Origin: Demequina maris
GTDB lineage: Bacteria; Actinomycetota; Actinomycetes; Actinomycetales; Demequinaceae
NCBI RefSeq assembly: GCF_000971155.1
Contig: NZ_BBLX01000001.1
Span: forward strand, 408,185 to 472,184
Direction of reading: 5' to 3'
Length of the DNA stretch: 64,000 nucleotides
Shown here: positions 35,418-45,693 of the stretch, in pieces
How positions within the stretch are numbered: position 1 is the first letter of the stretch
Layout of the letters: every line of letters begins with the position of its first letter
Translations under genes and position numbers: made by a program
The notes under the pieces: generated by a model
Databases searched by the model: none
Told to the model about the DNA's origin: nothing
The model's input: the letters and a program-made list of their open reading frames with translations, nothing else

Positions 35418-36163
35418 TCTCCCTGCTGGGCATCTACCGGCCGAAGCGCACGGCGCTGCACCTCGCGCCGGTGTGGTTCAAGATGCTCCTGCTCGTGGGG
35501 GTGTCGATCACCTCGATCGCGGTGTCCGACCCCGTCACCAGCATCGGCATCACGGCCGCGTGCCTGCTGCTGCTCGCGTCGACGCTGCCGCCGCTCAAGG
35601 CGACGCTCAAGGGCATGGGCGCGATCATCCTGATCGCGGCCCTCACCACCGTCTTCCAGGTGCTGCGCGGCGACTACGTCCGTGCCCTCGACCTCGCCGG
35701 CGACATCGTGTCCGTCGCGGCCCTCGCGCTCGCGGTCTCGAGCTCGACCTCGATGGGCGCGATGCTCGACTTCGTCACCACCCTCGCGCGCCCGCTGCGC
35801 TGGCTCCTGCCGCCGGAGAGCATCGGCGTGATGGTGTCGCTCACCCTGCGCGCCATCCCCGAGGCCGCCCAGATCCTCACCGAGTCACGGGTCGCGGCGC
35901 GGGCCCGCGGCATGGACCGCTCCCCGCGCGCGATCCTCATCCCCTCGGCCTCCCGCACGGTCGGCTTCGCGCTCCAGCTGGGCCAGGCGCTGCACGCGCG
36001 CGGCATCGCCGAGCACGGCCGGGCCGCGCGCATCGAACCACGCCAGGTGACGGAGGACGATGCGCCGCCTCCCGTGCTCGCCGAGCCGCCGGTGCGCGAG
36101 ATGCCGCGCACCGAGGAGGAGGCGCCCGTGCGCCCCGGGTCCCGCCGCGAGCGCCGCCGCTAG
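35414..36163 (+). CDS. bioN: Energy-coupling factor transmembrane protein BioN (EcfT)
   Basis: A 249-residue T-component with about five transmembrane helices and the ATPase-coupling motif ARARGMDR near residue 170 (first of the two Ala-Arg-Gly motifs of EcfT). A second HARGIAEHGRA follows. The C-terminal 40 residues are Pro/Glu/Arg rich and variable. The GTG start is translationally coupled to bioM. The stop overlaps that of the convergent DUF1697 gene. Confidence 0.9.
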   Translation: MISLLGIYRPKRTALHLAPVWFKMLLLVGVSITSIAVSDPVTSIGITAACLLLLASTLPPLKATLKGMGAIILIAALTTVFQVLRGDYVRALDLAGDIVSVAALALAVSSSTSMGAMLDFVTTLARPLRWLLPPESIGVMVSLTLRAIPEAAQILTESRVAARARGMDRSPRAILIPSASRTVGFALQLGQALHARGIAEHGRAARIEPRQVTEDDAPPPVLAEPPVREMPRTEEEAPVRPGSRRERRR

Positions 36164-36702
36164 CCCTCGTCGAGCATCCCGACGAGCCGCGTGGTCGTCG
36201 CCCAGTTGCGGATGGTCATGTCCTGGTAGACGGGCCTGCTCATCACGCGCGACATGCGGCTCTTCGTGCGCTGCGCGCTGAGCCGCCGGAAGTACACGAC
36301 GCCCTCCCCCGCCCAGCCCGCGTCGACGCCCTCGCGCATGCTGAACTCGCCGAGCGCCTCCACCGCGTCCACCCCCGGCCGCAGGAACGCGACGTCGGAG
36401 TGGTACGTGTCCGGCTCCGTGCCGAAGCCCTCGGGCGCATCGTCCACCGCCGCGCGCATCGTCGCCGCCGACACCGCGACCACGATCGTGTCGACGTCGA
36501 ACTCCTCGGCGAGGACGGCGACCATGAGGTCGGCGACGCCGGCCTCGTCGAGCGCGGGGGTGTCGAGCAGGACGTTGCCCGACTGGATGTAGGTGCGTGC
36601 GGGTACGTCCCGTGCCGCGAGCACCTCCCGCAGGCGGGCCATCGGCACGGGGTTCTTGCCGCCGACGTTGATGCCGCGGATCAGCGCGACGTGCGAGGTC
36701 AT
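36160..36702 (-). CDS. DUF1697 family protein
   Basis: A 180-residue protein with the DUF1697 hallmarks ALIRGINVGGKNPVPMARLRE, YIQSGNVLLD and a C-terminal SRPVYQDMTIRNWATTTRL. The family is widespread and uncharacterised. It lies 4 bases after the FMN reductase gene and is likely co-transcribed with it. Confidence 0.93.
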   Translation of the reverse strand: MTSHVALIRGINVGGKNPVPMARLREVLAARDVPARTYIQSGNVLLDTPALDEAGVADLMVAVLAEEFDVDTIVVAVSAATMRAAVDDAPEGFGTEPDTYHSDVAFLRPGVDAVEALGEFSMREGVDAGWAGEGVVYFRRLSAQRTKSRMSRVMSRPVYQDMTIRNWATTTRLVGMLDEG

Positions 36703-36706
36703 GGGC

Positions 36707-37273
36707 TCAGCCCCGCGGGAGGACGGTGAGCACGCGCACGATGTGCTCGCGGAACTCCTGCATGAAGGACGCCAGGAACGCCTCGATCTTCGGGTCGGTC
36801 ACCTCGCCGTCCTCGGTCACGAGGCCCGGTGTGAAGGTGATGTAGGCCTCGGGCGCGGTCATCTGGCGCGCGTTGCAGAAGCTCAGCACGGCGCGCAGGC
36901 TCTGCTGGCCGACCGCGGTACCGATGCGCCCGGGCGAGGCGCCGATGACAGCGGCGGGCAGGTGGTGGAACGAGTTCTGGCGGGACGGCCGGGACGCCCA
37001 GTCGAGGGCGTTCTTGAGCCCGCCCGGGATGGACCGGTTGTACTCCGGGGTGACGAACAGCACCGCGTCCGCGGCGGCGATCGCCTCCTTGAGCGCGACG
37101 GCGGCGGGCGGGAAGTCGGCGTCGTAGTCGGGGCTGTAGAGCGGCAGGTCGCCGATCGGGATCTCGACGAACTCGAGGTCGTCCGGGGCGAGCCGGATGA
37201 GCGCCTTGCTCAGAAGCCGGTTGATCGAGCGGGACGACAGGCTGCCGATGAAGTATCCGACCGTGTAGACCAT
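36707..37273 (-). CDS. NADPH-dependent FMN reductase family protein
   Basis: A 188-residue flavodoxin-fold oxidoreductase. It has GYFIGSLSSRSINRLL (phosphate loop for FMN), FVTPEYNRSIPGGLKNALDWAS (the family signature) and VIGASPGRIGTAVGQ. Homologues reduce quinones, azo dyes or chromate with NAD(P)H. The ATG at 37273 has a GGAGCCCC weak ribosome binding site. The 108 bases to the next gene (37274-37381) hold its promoter area and nothing else recognised. Confidence 0.9.
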   Translation of the reverse strand: MVYTVGYFIGSLSSRSINRLLSKALIRLAPDDLEFVEIPIGDLPLYSPDYDADFPPAAVALKEAIAAADAVLFVTPEYNRSIPGGLKNALDWASRPSRQNSFHHLPAAVIGASPGRIGTAVGQQSLRAVLSFCNARQMTAPEAYITFTPGLVTEDGEVTDPKIEAFLASFMQEFREHIVRVLTVLPRG

Positions 37274-37381
37274 GGATGGGGCTCCTGGGGATCGCGGGAC
37301 GGGGCCTCGACCATCGTCACCCTGTCCGGTGGCATCCGCAACGTGATCCGTGGTGGGCGAGTCACGGCTACGACGCGTGCC

Positions 37382-38482
37382 TCAGCGCATCACGGACGCG
37401 CGGAGACGCTCGAGCCACCGCGCAGCGACCGCAACGTGCTTGGGATAGGGGCCCGTCCACATCACCGCGAACGCCACGAAGGTGCAGAGACCGAACGCGA
37501 CCAGGCCGAGCGCCAATTTGAACGATCTGCCGTCGCCAGGCGGGGCGAAAGCCGCCCAGAGGGCCAGCGGAATGCTGATCACTCCGGCCGTCGCAAGCCA
37601 ACCCAGCGCGTAGTTTCGATGGTCGCGGGCGAGAGCACGGTGGACGTCGTCGGGCAAGGTGCGCGTGCCTGTGAACCGGCGGTACACGAAGAAGCCGCCG
37701 ACCAGGACGAAGAATGCCGCGAGGATGGCCGTGGCGGCCATGGGGTCCATCCACGTCGCATTCCTGGCAGCGCTCACCACGATCGTGGCACGGAGGATCA
37801 ACCACGCGCTGATACCGATCGCCGGCACTCCGAGCCTTCCCAGCGACCGGCGGATCGAGCTGTCTGTCGGCGAGGCACGGGCAGCCGCAAGGTACATCTC
37901 TCCGGCCTCATGAGGGCGACCGGTCGCCTTGAGGATGTCTGCGAGCAATGCCGCGGCGTCAGACATCTGGGGATCGAGCCGCAAGGCCTCGCGAAGGAGC
38001 GGCAATGCCTTCGGATACTTCCGGAGGGACGCATGCACGGCGCCGGCCGTGTAGTGCGCCAGGGCCGAATCCGGGTGGCGGTCGAGGAGCATGTCAGCGG
38101 TGACGACCGCCTGCTTCCTAGTGCTCCGCATCTGGATCTGGCAGATGGCGAGCACATGGAGGCATTCGAGCTGATCCGGTGCGAGCCGGACCGCCTCCTC
38201 GGCGGCGCTCAGCGCGCCCGCCTTGTTGCCCGCGCCGAGCAGGACAAGAGCATGCAAGCGATGTCCCCACTCGTCGTGGGGTCGCAACTCGATGGCGCGC
38301 TTGGCGGACTGCAGAGCGTGCTGGTGGTCACCTTCGGCGAGGAGCGCCTGGGTCTGCAGGCACCAGGCCTCAGGGGCGGTCGCGTTGTCAGCCATGGCGG
38401 GTGCGAGCGCCTCGATCGCGGCGCCATTGCGGCCGACGGCGATCAGGCTACGCGCCTGTTCGAGTGCTGCCCACGCGCTCAT
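37382..38482 (-). CDS. TPR protein with C-terminal membrane domain
   Basis: A 366-residue protein with tetratricopeptide repeats over about residues 1-210 (for example ALAHYTAGAVHASLRKYPKA, AAALLADILKATGRPHEAGE), followed by four hydrophobic helices (AWLILRATIVVSAA, AATAILAAFFVLVGGFFVY, LGWLATAGVISIPLALWAAF, LGLVAFGLCTFVAFAVMW). The TPR face would lie in the cytosol. The start overlaps the AAA+ gene stop by one base (TGATG), so the two are translationally coupled. Base composition is visibly less GC-rich than the neighbours. I know no named family for this protein. Confidence 0.8.
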   Translation of the reverse strand: MSAWAALEQARSLIAVGRNGAAIEALAPAMADNATAPEAWCLQTQALLAEGDHQHALQSAKRAIELRPHDEWGHRLHALVLLGAGNKAGALSAAEEAVRLAPDQLECLHVLAICQIQMRSTRKQAVVTADMLLDRHPDSALAHYTAGAVHASLRKYPKALPLLREALRLDPQMSDAAALLADILKATGRPHEAGEMYLAAARASPTDSSIRRSLGRLGVPAIGISAWLILRATIVVSAARNATWMDPMAATAILAAFFVLVGGFFVYRRFTGTRTLPDDVHRALARDHRNYALGWLATAGVISIPLALWAAFAPPGDGRSFKLALGLVAFGLCTFVAFAVMWTGPYPKHVAVAARWLERLRASVMR

Positions 38483-39702
38483 CAGAGCATCCGGCGCTTC
38501 TTCATGTAGGCGGCGAGCTCGTCGTACCGACCTCCCTGGTTGGAGAAGGTCACAACGTTGCGCGCGTCCTCGAGCCAGCTCGAGGTCGAGGGGCGGATGT
38601 GCTTGATCGCGCCCGCGAAGTCCGCCATCGTGATCATCCGTACCGTGCCGGTGGCGATCGAGTCCTCCAGCGCCAGCTCCGCTGCGCTGTCGCACAGGTG
38701 GGCCAGGTCGGCGCCGGAGAAGTGATCGGTCATCCGAACGATCTTGGGCACGTCGATCGACTCCAGCGGCCGGTCCCTCAGGTGGTACTCGAGGATCGAG
38801 CGGCGGGCCTCAGTGTCGGGCGGTCCTACCAGCAGCGTCCGGTCCAGGCGTCCCGGTCGCAGAAGCGCAGGGTCGATGTCCCACGGATGGTTGGTCGCGG
38901 CGAGGACGAAGACGCCCTCATTGTTCGACCTGACCGAATCCATCTCCGAGAGGAGCTGGTTGACAGTGCCCCGCATGGCCGGGTTCGCACTCAGGTTGGA
39001 TCGCTTCTGCCCCAACGCATCGATCTCGTCGAGGAAGAGGACGCAGGGCGCGTTCGCGCGCGCTGTCTCGAAGACCTCCCGCAGATTGCGTTCGCTGGCC
39101 CCGAGCCACATGTCGAGCACGTCGGCGAGGGAGACGGCGTAGAACTTCGCGCCCAGCTCCCCGGCGATCGCCCTGGCGAGGAAGGTCTTCCCGCAGCCCG
39201 GCGGGCCGTACAGCAGCAGCCCTCCGTGGAGGCTACGACCGTACAGTTTGCCCAGCTCGGGATTCCGCATGGGGGTCAGCAAAGCGAGGTCGAGACGGCG
39301 CTTGACGTCCGCCATGCCCCCCACGTCGTCGAGCCGGATATCGGAGTCCACCGCATCCGCGTCGCCCGCGCGGTCGTCGCCGTCGATGTCCTCGGACCCC
39401 GTCACGAAGACCGGCGGCACGAGATCGGCCACCTCTCCTTCCCGTGCGCTCCAGTCGAACTCCGCCTCCCGCGCCGACACCGGACGCCGAAGCGCCTCCG
39501 TCGCCGTGGACAGGAGCCGCAGGGCGTCCGCGTTGTCCGGATCCAACGCGAGGACCTCGGCGCAGAGGCCCGCGGCCCTGGCCGGCGCGTCGTGGTCGAG
39601 CATCACCGAGGCGACGTGAAGCCGGAGAGGCACGTCGTGCGGGCTCGCCTCGAGCGCTGCCATCAGGCTGGATACGAACGGCGGCCACGCTTCGTCGGGC
39701 AT
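38482..39702 (-). CDS. AAA+ ATPase (CDC48/FtsH-like single domain) with N-terminal TPR-like region
   Basis: A 406-residue protein. Residues 1-75 form helical repeats of TPR type (LHVASVMLDHDAPARAAGLC), and an acidic linker follows to 125. The AAA+ core has Walker A GPPGCGKT (166-173), pore-like FYAV then W199LG, Walker B VLFLDEID (221-228), sensor-1 Asn271 in LAATNHPWD and arginine fingers in LLRPGRLDR. It has no protease domain. The ATG at 39702 follows GGAGGAGTT. It is paired with the TPR membrane protein downstream. Composition is lower in GC, and the window-wide GGACGATGC motif is absent, suggesting acquisition. Confidence 0.85.
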   Translation of the reverse strand: MPDEAWPPFVSSLMAALEASPHDVPLRLHVASVMLDHDAPARAAGLCAEVLALDPDNADALRLLSTATEALRRPVSAREAEFDWSAREGEVADLVPPVFVTGSEDIDGDDRAGDADAVDSDIRLDDVGGMADVKRRLDLALLTPMRNPELGKLYGRSLHGGLLLYGPPGCGKTFLARAIAGELGAKFYAVSLADVLDMWLGASERNLREVFETARANAPCVLFLDEIDALGQKRSNLSANPAMRGTVNQLLSEMDSVRSNNEGVFVLAATNHPWDIDPALLRPGRLDRTLLVGPPDTEARRSILEYHLRDRPLESIDVPKIVRMTDHFSGADLAHLCDSAAELALEDSIATGTVRMITMADFAGAIKHIRPSTSSWLEDARNVVTFSNQGGRYDELAAYMKKRRML

Positions 39703-39847
39703 TCGAACTCCTCCGGTTACTTGCCGCGAGCCAAAGTACCAGGCGTCGAGGGAGAGACGGCCGAGGCGAGCTCTGTGACGCGTCGCACCACAGTCCGGCG
39801 CTGTTCCGTCCGCGTGGGCCCGACCCCGCGGCGCCCCCAACAACGCC

Positions 39848-39883
39848 GAGAGCCTCCCTCCCCGTCAGGGGAAGGAGGCTCTC
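39848..39883. terminator. Rho-independent-type terminator downstream of the suf operon
   Basis: GAGAGCCTCC (39848-39857) and GGAGGCTCTC (39874-39883) form a perfect 10-bp stem with further pairing inside. It lies just past the sufT stop and upstream of the AAA+ gene promoter area (39703-39896 holds no gene). Confidence 0.75.
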
Positions 39884-39896
39884 GTGACGATGCGGC

Positions 39897-40226
39897 TCAG
39901 ACGTTGAAGCCGAGCGCCCTCAGCTGCTCGCGGCCGTCGTCGGTGATCTTGTCCGGGCCCCACGGCGGCATCCACACCCAGTTGATGCGGAAGCCGTCGA
40001 CCAGGCCGGCGAGGGCCTGCGACGTCTGGTCCTCGATCACGTCGGTCAGCGGGCACGCCGCGGACGTCAGCGTCATGTCGATCACCGCGTGGCGGTTCTC
40101 GTCGAGCATGACGCCGTAGACGAGGCCGAGGTCGACGACGTTGATGCCGAGCTCGGGGTCGATGACGTCGCGCAGCGCCTCCTCGACGTCAGCGGCGTTG
40201 GCAGGAGCCTTGGTCTCCTCGGTCAT
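39897..40226 (-). CDS. sufT: SufT-type metal-sulfur cluster assembly factor (DUF59)
   Basis: A 109-residue MIP18/DUF59 protein with VEEALRDVIDPELGINVVDLGLVYG, then TLTSAACPLTD containing the conserved Cys, and VWMPPWGPDKITDDGREQL. In Actinobacteria this is the last SUF operon gene and helps Fe-S cluster maturation or transfer. The GAAGGAGGAGAGGC ribosome binding site supports the ATG at 40226, which overlaps the sufU stop. Confidence 0.93.
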   Translation of the reverse strand: MTEETKAPANAADVEEALRDVIDPELGINVVDLGLVYGVMLDENRHAVIDMTLTSAACPLTDVIEDQTSQALAGLVDGFRINWVWMPPWGPDKITDDGREQLRALGFNV

Positions 40227-40708
40227 GCCTCTCCTCCTTCGACGGCGGCACCGGACGATGCGGTGCGCGCCTGGATGAGCGCGTCCCTGAAGGCCATCCA
40301 GCCCAGCAGGGCGCACTTGATGCGTGCAGGATACTTGCCCACCCCGACGAACGCGGTCGCGTCGCCCAGCAGGTCCTCGCGCTCCTCGTCGAGGTGCTCG
40401 CCCTTCGACTGCATGAGCGCGCGGAACGCCTCGTAGATCTCGTCGGCGGTGTCGAGGGACTCGCCCTCGACCAGCTCGGACAGGACCGAGATCGAGGCCT
40501 GGGAGATCGAGCAGCCGTGGCCCTCCCACGCGATGGCCGCGACGGTGTCGCCGTCGACGCCCACGCGCATCGTGACCTCGTCGCCGCAGGTGGGGTTGAC
40601 CTGGTGCGACTCACCGCGGCCGGCCGCGGTGAGGTCGACGAGGCCGCGGCCGTGGCCCTCGCGGGCGTGGTCCATGATGACCTGCTGGTACATCGCCTCA
40701 AGGCTCAT
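40223..40708 (-). CDS. sufU: Fe-S cluster scaffold/sulfur-transfer protein SufU
   Basis: A 161-residue SufU. It has the N-terminal MYQQVIMDHAREGHGRG and three conserved cysteines in NPTCGDE, GHGCSISQAS and RIKCALLGW, and contains the SufU-specific insertion between the second and third Cys. It takes persulfide sulfur from SufS. It overlaps sufS and sufT by 4 bases each. Confidence 0.95.
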   Translation of the reverse strand: MSLEAMYQQVIMDHAREGHGRGLVDLTAAGRGESHQVNPTCGDEVTMRVGVDGDTVAAIAWEGHGCSISQASISVLSELVEGESLDTADEIYEAFRALMQSKGEHLDEEREDLLGDATAFVGVGKYPARIKCALLGWMAFRDALIQARTASSGAAVEGGEA

Positions 40709-41976
40709 ACGGTGACTCCGAAGAACTCGCGGACTCCCGCCAGCGCCTCGACGAAGGCGTGGGCGTCGTCCTCGGTGGTGTAGACGTGGGCCGAGGCGCG
40801 GGTCGAGCCCGTCAGCCCCAGACGCCGGTGCAGCGGCTGCGCGCAGTGGTGACCGACGCGCGCGGCGATGCCGCGATCGTCGAGCACCTGCCCGACGTCG
40901 TGCGTGTGGACCCCCTCGACGGCGACCGCGGCGAGGCCGAGGACGTCGAAGCGCGTGGGATCGCCGACCGGGCCGATGAGCCGCACGCCGGGCAGCGCCG
41001 CGGCCCCCTCGCGCAGGATCTGCGCGATGCGGGCCTCGTGGCGGGCGACGTTCTCCATCCCGAGGTCCATGAGGTACCGCGCCGCGGCGCCCATCCCGAC
41101 CGCCTGCGCGACGGGCTGGGTGCCGGGCTCGAAGCGCGTGGGCGCGTCGAGCCACGTCGTGGTCTCCATGGTGACGATCGCGATCGCCCCGCCGCCGAAG
41201 ACCGACGGCGGCAGCGCGTCGAGCAACTCCTTGCGGCCCCACAGCGCGCCCACCCCGGTGGGCCCGAGCATCTTGTGCCCGGAGAACGCCATAAGGTCCA
41301 CGCCGAGCTGGGCGACGTCGACGGGGATGTGCGGCACCGACTGGCAGCCGTCGAGCACGGCGAGCGCGCCGACCTCGTGCGCGCGGCGCACGATCGGCTC
41401 GACGTCCGTGATGACGCCCGTGACGTTGCTCGCGTGCGTGAACGCGACGACCTTGGTGGCCTCGGTGATGATCTCGGACAGGCCGTCCAGGATCAGCTCC
41501 CCCGCATCGTCCACCGGGATCCACGCGAGCTCGGCGCCCGTGCGGGCGGCGAGCTGCTGCCACGGGATGAGGTTGGCGTGGTGCTCGAGCTCCGTGACGA
41601 CGATGCGGTCGCCGGGGCCGACGCGGAAGCGCTCGGCCTCGGCGCCGCCGGCGCCGAGCGACGCCTGCAGCATGCCGTTCGCGACCAGGTTGAGCGCCGC
41701 GGTCGCCCCGGACGTCCACACGACCTCGTCGGCCGATGCGCCGATCAGCTCGGCGACGGACGCCCGCGCGGTCTCGAACGCATCGGTCGCCTCCTCCGCG
41801 AGCAGGTGCGCGCCGCGCGCGACGGCACCGTTGTGCTCACGGGAGAAGGCGGCCTCGGCCTCGAGCACGGCGAGCGGCCGCTGCGCGGTCGCGCCGGAGT
41901 CGAGGTACACGAGCGGCCTCCCGTTCCTCACCGTGCGGGTGAGGATCGGGAAGTCGCCGCGCAGGTCGGGGAGCAT
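40705..41976 (-). CDS. sufS: Cysteine desulfurase SufS
   Basis: A 423-residue PLP enzyme releasing sulfur from cysteine for Fe-S assembly. It has YLDSGATAQRP at the N-terminus, ELEHHANLIPW for PLP stacking, the Schiff-base lysine in AFSGHKMLGPTG and the catalytic Cys in RVGHHCAQPLH. It is a group II (SufS-like) enzyme. It lies 2 bases after sufC. Confidence 0.96.
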   Translation of the reverse strand: MLPDLRGDFPILTRTVRNGRPLVYLDSGATAQRPLAVLEAEAAFSREHNGAVARGAHLLAEEATDAFETARASVAELIGASADEVVWTSGATAALNLVANGMLQASLGAGGAEAERFRVGPGDRIVVTELEHHANLIPWQQLAARTGAELAWIPVDDAGELILDGLSEIITEATKVVAFTHASNVTGVITDVEPIVRRAHEVGALAVLDGCQSVPHIPVDVAQLGVDLMAFSGHKMLGPTGVGALWGRKELLDALPPSVFGGGAIAIVTMETTTWLDAPTRFEPGTQPVAQAVGMGAAARYLMDLGMENVARHEARIAQILREGAAALPGVRLIGPVGDPTRFDVLGLAAVAVEGVHTHDVGQVLDDRGIAARVGHHCAQPLHRRLGLTGSTRASAHVYTTEDDAHAFVEALAGVREFFGVTV

Positions 41977-41978
41977 GC

Positions 41979-42730
<752 letters not shown>

Positions 42731-42734
<4 letters not shown>

Positions 42735-43087
42735 GCGTTCTCCTTCAGGGAATTCTTGGGGGCGTCGACGTCGACGAGCACACGCTCGCCGTCGACGCGG
42801 GTCGGGTAGGTCTTCACGGGGGTGATGGCGGGGAGCTCGTCGGGCTCGCCGGTACGGACGTCGAAGCGCGAGCCATGGGCCCAGCACTCGACGTGGCAGC
42901 CGTCGACGTCGCCCTCGGAGAGGGACACCTCTCCATGGGTGCAGAGGTCGTCGATCGCGTAGAAGTCGCCGTCATCCGCGCGCACGATCGCGACGGGGAT
43001 GTCGGAACCGTCCGCGAGCGTGAGCTCCGCGAGCATCGCGGAGCCCGGCTCGAGGTCGGCGACCATGCACGCGAGCTGCTCACTCAT
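42731..43087 (-). CDS. Rieske [2Fe-2S] ferredoxin-like protein in the SUF operon
   Basis: A 118-residue protein with the Rieske cluster motif CTHG then 15 residues and CWAHGSRFD. Such a ferredoxin subunit lies between sufD and sufC in many Micrococcales, where it may carry electrons for cluster assembly or be a quality check for cluster supply; its role is not established. It overlaps sufD by 8 bases. Confidence 0.92.
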
Positions 43088-44267
43088 GCTCGAGCTCCTC
43101 CTCGACGTGAGCGATCTCGAGGTCGATCTGGCGCATGAGGGACTCCTCGACCGCGGGCACGCCGATCTCGTGGATGAGGTCGGCGAAGAAGCCGCGGACC
43201 ACGAGCTTGCGGGCCTGCTCCTCCGAGATGCCGCGCGAGCGCAGGTAGAACATCTGCTCCTCGTCGAAGCGGCCGGTCGCGGACGCGTGGCCCGCGCCCT
43301 CGATCTCGCCGGTCTCGATCTCGAGGTTCGGGACCGAGTCCGCGCGCGCGCCGTCCGTGAGGACGAGGTTGCGGTTGAGCTCGTACGTGTCGGTGCCCTC
43401 GGCCGCGGCGCGGATGAGGACGTCGCCGATCCACACCGAGTGGGCCGTCTTGCCCGCGAGCGCACCCTTGTAGGTGACGCGCGACGTGCACTTCGGGACG
43501 GCGTGGTCGACGAAGAGCTGGTGCTCCTGGTGCTGGCCCGAGTCCGCGAAGTAGAGGCCGAACAGGTCGACGCTCGCGCCCTCGCCCGCGAACGCGGCCG
43601 AGGTGTTGAGGCGCACGACCTTGCCGCCGAGCGTCACGACCGTGCCGCGCAGGCGCGCGTCGCGGCCGAGGCGTGCGAGCACCTCGCCGGCGTGGATCGC
43701 GTCCTCGTCCCACTGCTGCAGCAGCACGAGGTTGAGGCCCGCGTTGTCCTTGAGGTCGATCGAGACGAGCTCGGAGTAGCGCGCGGTGCCGGTGCGGTTG
43801 ATGACCACGGTCGCCTCGGCGCTCTGGCCGAGCTCGACGAGCAGGTGGCCGCGCACGTCGCCGCCGACGCCGTTGAGGTCGATGGTGATGGGCTCCTCGA
43901 CCACGGTGTTCGCCGCGATCGTGAGCGCCATCGCGCCGCCGGCGTGCTTGACGGCGATGGCCGACGCGCGGTCGCCGGGCTCGCGCACGGTGCGCTCGCG
44001 CGCCTCGTCCGCGGGCACCTCCGCGAGCGTCACGCCAGCGGGCAGCTCGCTGGTGGTCCACTCGAGGTGGCCGTCGGCCGCCTCGTCCGCGAACAGCGGC
44101 CGGAGGTCGCGCACCGGCGAGAAGCGCCAGTTCTCCTCGCGGCCCGTCGGCACGGGGAAGGCGTCGACGTCGAAGGAGACGACGCGGTCCGCGCGCGACT
44201 TGTCGGGGATGACGCCGTGCGAGTGCGCGGTGTCAGCGGTGGCCTGGGTGTGATCGGTGACGGTCAA
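43080..44267 (-). CDS. sufD: Fe-S cluster assembly protein SufD (TTG start)
   Basis: A 395-residue beta-helix protein of the SufBCD scaffold. It includes [33 protein letters not shown] and [24 protein letters not shown], all SufD-type. The only start that fits the overlap is a TTG at 44267 sharing TTGA with the sufB stop; no ATG or GTG is available at the N-terminus. A rare start codon could set SufD below SufB. Confidence 0.93.
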   Translation of the reverse strand: MTVTDHTQATADTAHSHGVIPDKSRADRVVSFDVDAFPVPTGREENWRFSPVRDLRPLFADEAADGHLEWTTSELPAGVTLAEVPADEARERTVREPGDRASAIAVKHAGGAMALTIAANTVVEEPITIDLNGVGGDVRGHLLVELGQSAEATVVINRTGTARYSELVSIDLKDNAGLNLVLLQQWDEDAIHAGEVLARLGRDARLRGTVVTLGGKVVRLNTSAAFAGEGASVDLFGLYFADSGQHQEHQLFVDHAVPKCTSRVTYKGALAGKTAHSVWIGDVLIRAAAEGTDTYELNRNLVLTDGARADSVPNLEIETGEIEGAGHASATGRFDEEQMFYLRSRGISEEQARKLVVRGFFADLIHEIGVPAVEESLMRQIDLEIAHVEEELEHE

Positions 44268-45691
44268 CCGACGGATCCTTCCATCTGGAGCTCGATGAGG
44301 CGGTTGAGCTCGAGCGCGTACTCCATGGGCAGCTCGCGCGCGATGGGCTCGACGAACCCGCGCACGATCATGGCCATGGCCTCCGACTCCTCGAGGCCTC
44401 GGGACATGAGGTAGAACAGCTGGTCCTCGGACACCTTCGAGACGGAGGCCTCGTGGCCCATGTGGACGTCGTCCTCGCGGACGTCGACGTACGGGTAGGT
44501 GTCGGACCGCGAGATCTGGTCGACGAGCAGGGCGTCGCACAGCACGTTCGACTTCGAGTTCTTGGCACCCTCGAGGACCTGGACCAGGCCGCGGTACGAG
44601 GTGCGGCCGCCGCCACGGGCGACGGACTTCGAGATGATCGAGGACGACGTGTTGGGGGCGGCGTGCACCATCTTGGCGCCGGCGTCCTGGTGCTGGCCCT
44701 CGCCCGCGAAGGCGATCGACAGGGTCTCGCCACGGGCGTGCTCGCCGAGCATGAAGATCGCCGGGTACTTCATGGTGACCTTCGAGCCGATGTTGCCGTC
44801 GACCCACTCCATGGTGGCGCCCTCGGCCGCGGTCGCGCGCTTGGTGACGAGGTTGTACACGTTGTTCGACCAGTTCTGGATGGTCGTGTAGCGCACGCGG
44901 GCGTTCTTCTTCACGATGATCTCGACGACGGCCGAGTGCAGCGAGTCGCTCGAGTAGATCGGCGCGGTGCAGCCCTCGACGTAGTGCACGTACGAGCCCT
45001 CGTCCGCGATGATCAGCGTGCGCTCGAACTGGCCCATGTTCTCCGTGTTGATGCGGAAGTAGGCCTGGAGCGGGATCTCCACGTGGACACCCGGCGGGAC
45101 GTAGACGAACGAGCCGCCCGACCACACGGCCGTGTTGAGCGCCGCGAACTTGTTGTCGCCGGTGGGGATGACGGTGCCGAAGTACTCCTCGAACAGCTCC
45201 GGGTGCTCCTTGAGCGCGGTGTCGGTGTCGAGGAAGATGACGCCCTGCTCCTCCAGGTCCTCGCGGATCTGGTGGTAGACGACCTCGGACTCGTACTGCG
45301 CGGCGACGCCCGCGACGAGGCGCTGCTTCTCCGCCTCCGGGATGCCGAGCTTGTCGTACGTCTCCTTGATGTCCTCGGGCAGGTCCTCCCACGAGGTCGC
45401 CTGCTTCTCGGTGGAGCGCACGAAGTACTTGATGTTGTCGAAGTCGATGCCGGTGAGGTCGGAGCCCCAGTTCGGCAGCGGCTTCTTGCCGAAGAGCTTC
45501 AGGCCCTTGAGACGCGTCTCCAGCATCCACTCGGGCTCGTTCTTCAGCGCCGAGATCTCACGGACGACGTCCTCGTTGAGGCCGCGCTTGGCAAGCGCGC
45601 CGGCCTCATCCGAGTCGTGCCATCCGAACTGGTAGTTGCCGATCGAGGCGATGGCCTCGTCCTGCGTCATGGGCTCGGTCGGAGCACTCAT
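44264..45691 (-). CDS. sufB: Fe-S cluster assembly protein SufB
   Basis: A 475-residue SufB. It has [60 protein letters not shown] with the cluster-related Cys, and [13 protein letters not shown] [13 protein letters not shown]. The ATG at 45691 is preferred to 45697 because AAGGAAGG lies at normal distance only from the former. It follows sufR by 2 bases, forming one operon sufR-sufB-sufD-Rieske-sufC-sufS-sufU-sufT. Confidence 0.96.
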   Translation of the reverse strand: MSAPTEPMTQDEAIASIGNYQFGWHDSDEAGALAKRGLNEDVVREISALKNEPEWMLETRLKGLKLFGKKPLPNWGSDLTGIDFDNIKYFVRSTEKQATSWEDLPEDIKETYDKLGIPEAEKQRLVAGVAAQYESEVVYHQIREDLEEQGVIFLDTDTALKEHPELFEEYFGTVIPTGDNKFAALNTAVWSGGSFVYVPPGVHVEIPLQAYFRINTENMGQFERTLIIADEGSYVHYVEGCTAPIYSSDSLHSAVVEIIVKKNARVRYTTIQNWSNNVYNLVTKRATAAEGATMEWVDGNIGSKVTMKYPAIFMLGEHARGETLSIAFAGEGQHQDAGAKMVHAAPNTSSSIISKSVARGGGRTSYRGLVQVLEGAKNSKSNVLCDALLVDQISRSDTYPYVDVREDDVHMGHEASVSKVSEDQLFYLMSRGLEESEAMAMIVRGFVEPIARELPMEYALELNRLIELQMEGSVG

Positions 45692-45693
45692 GC

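Noticed and set aside
37274..39896. Integrative element with att sites around the lower-GC island
   Set aside because: I found no integrase, tRNA or direct repeats at its borders; only the base composition and motif absence suggest transfer.
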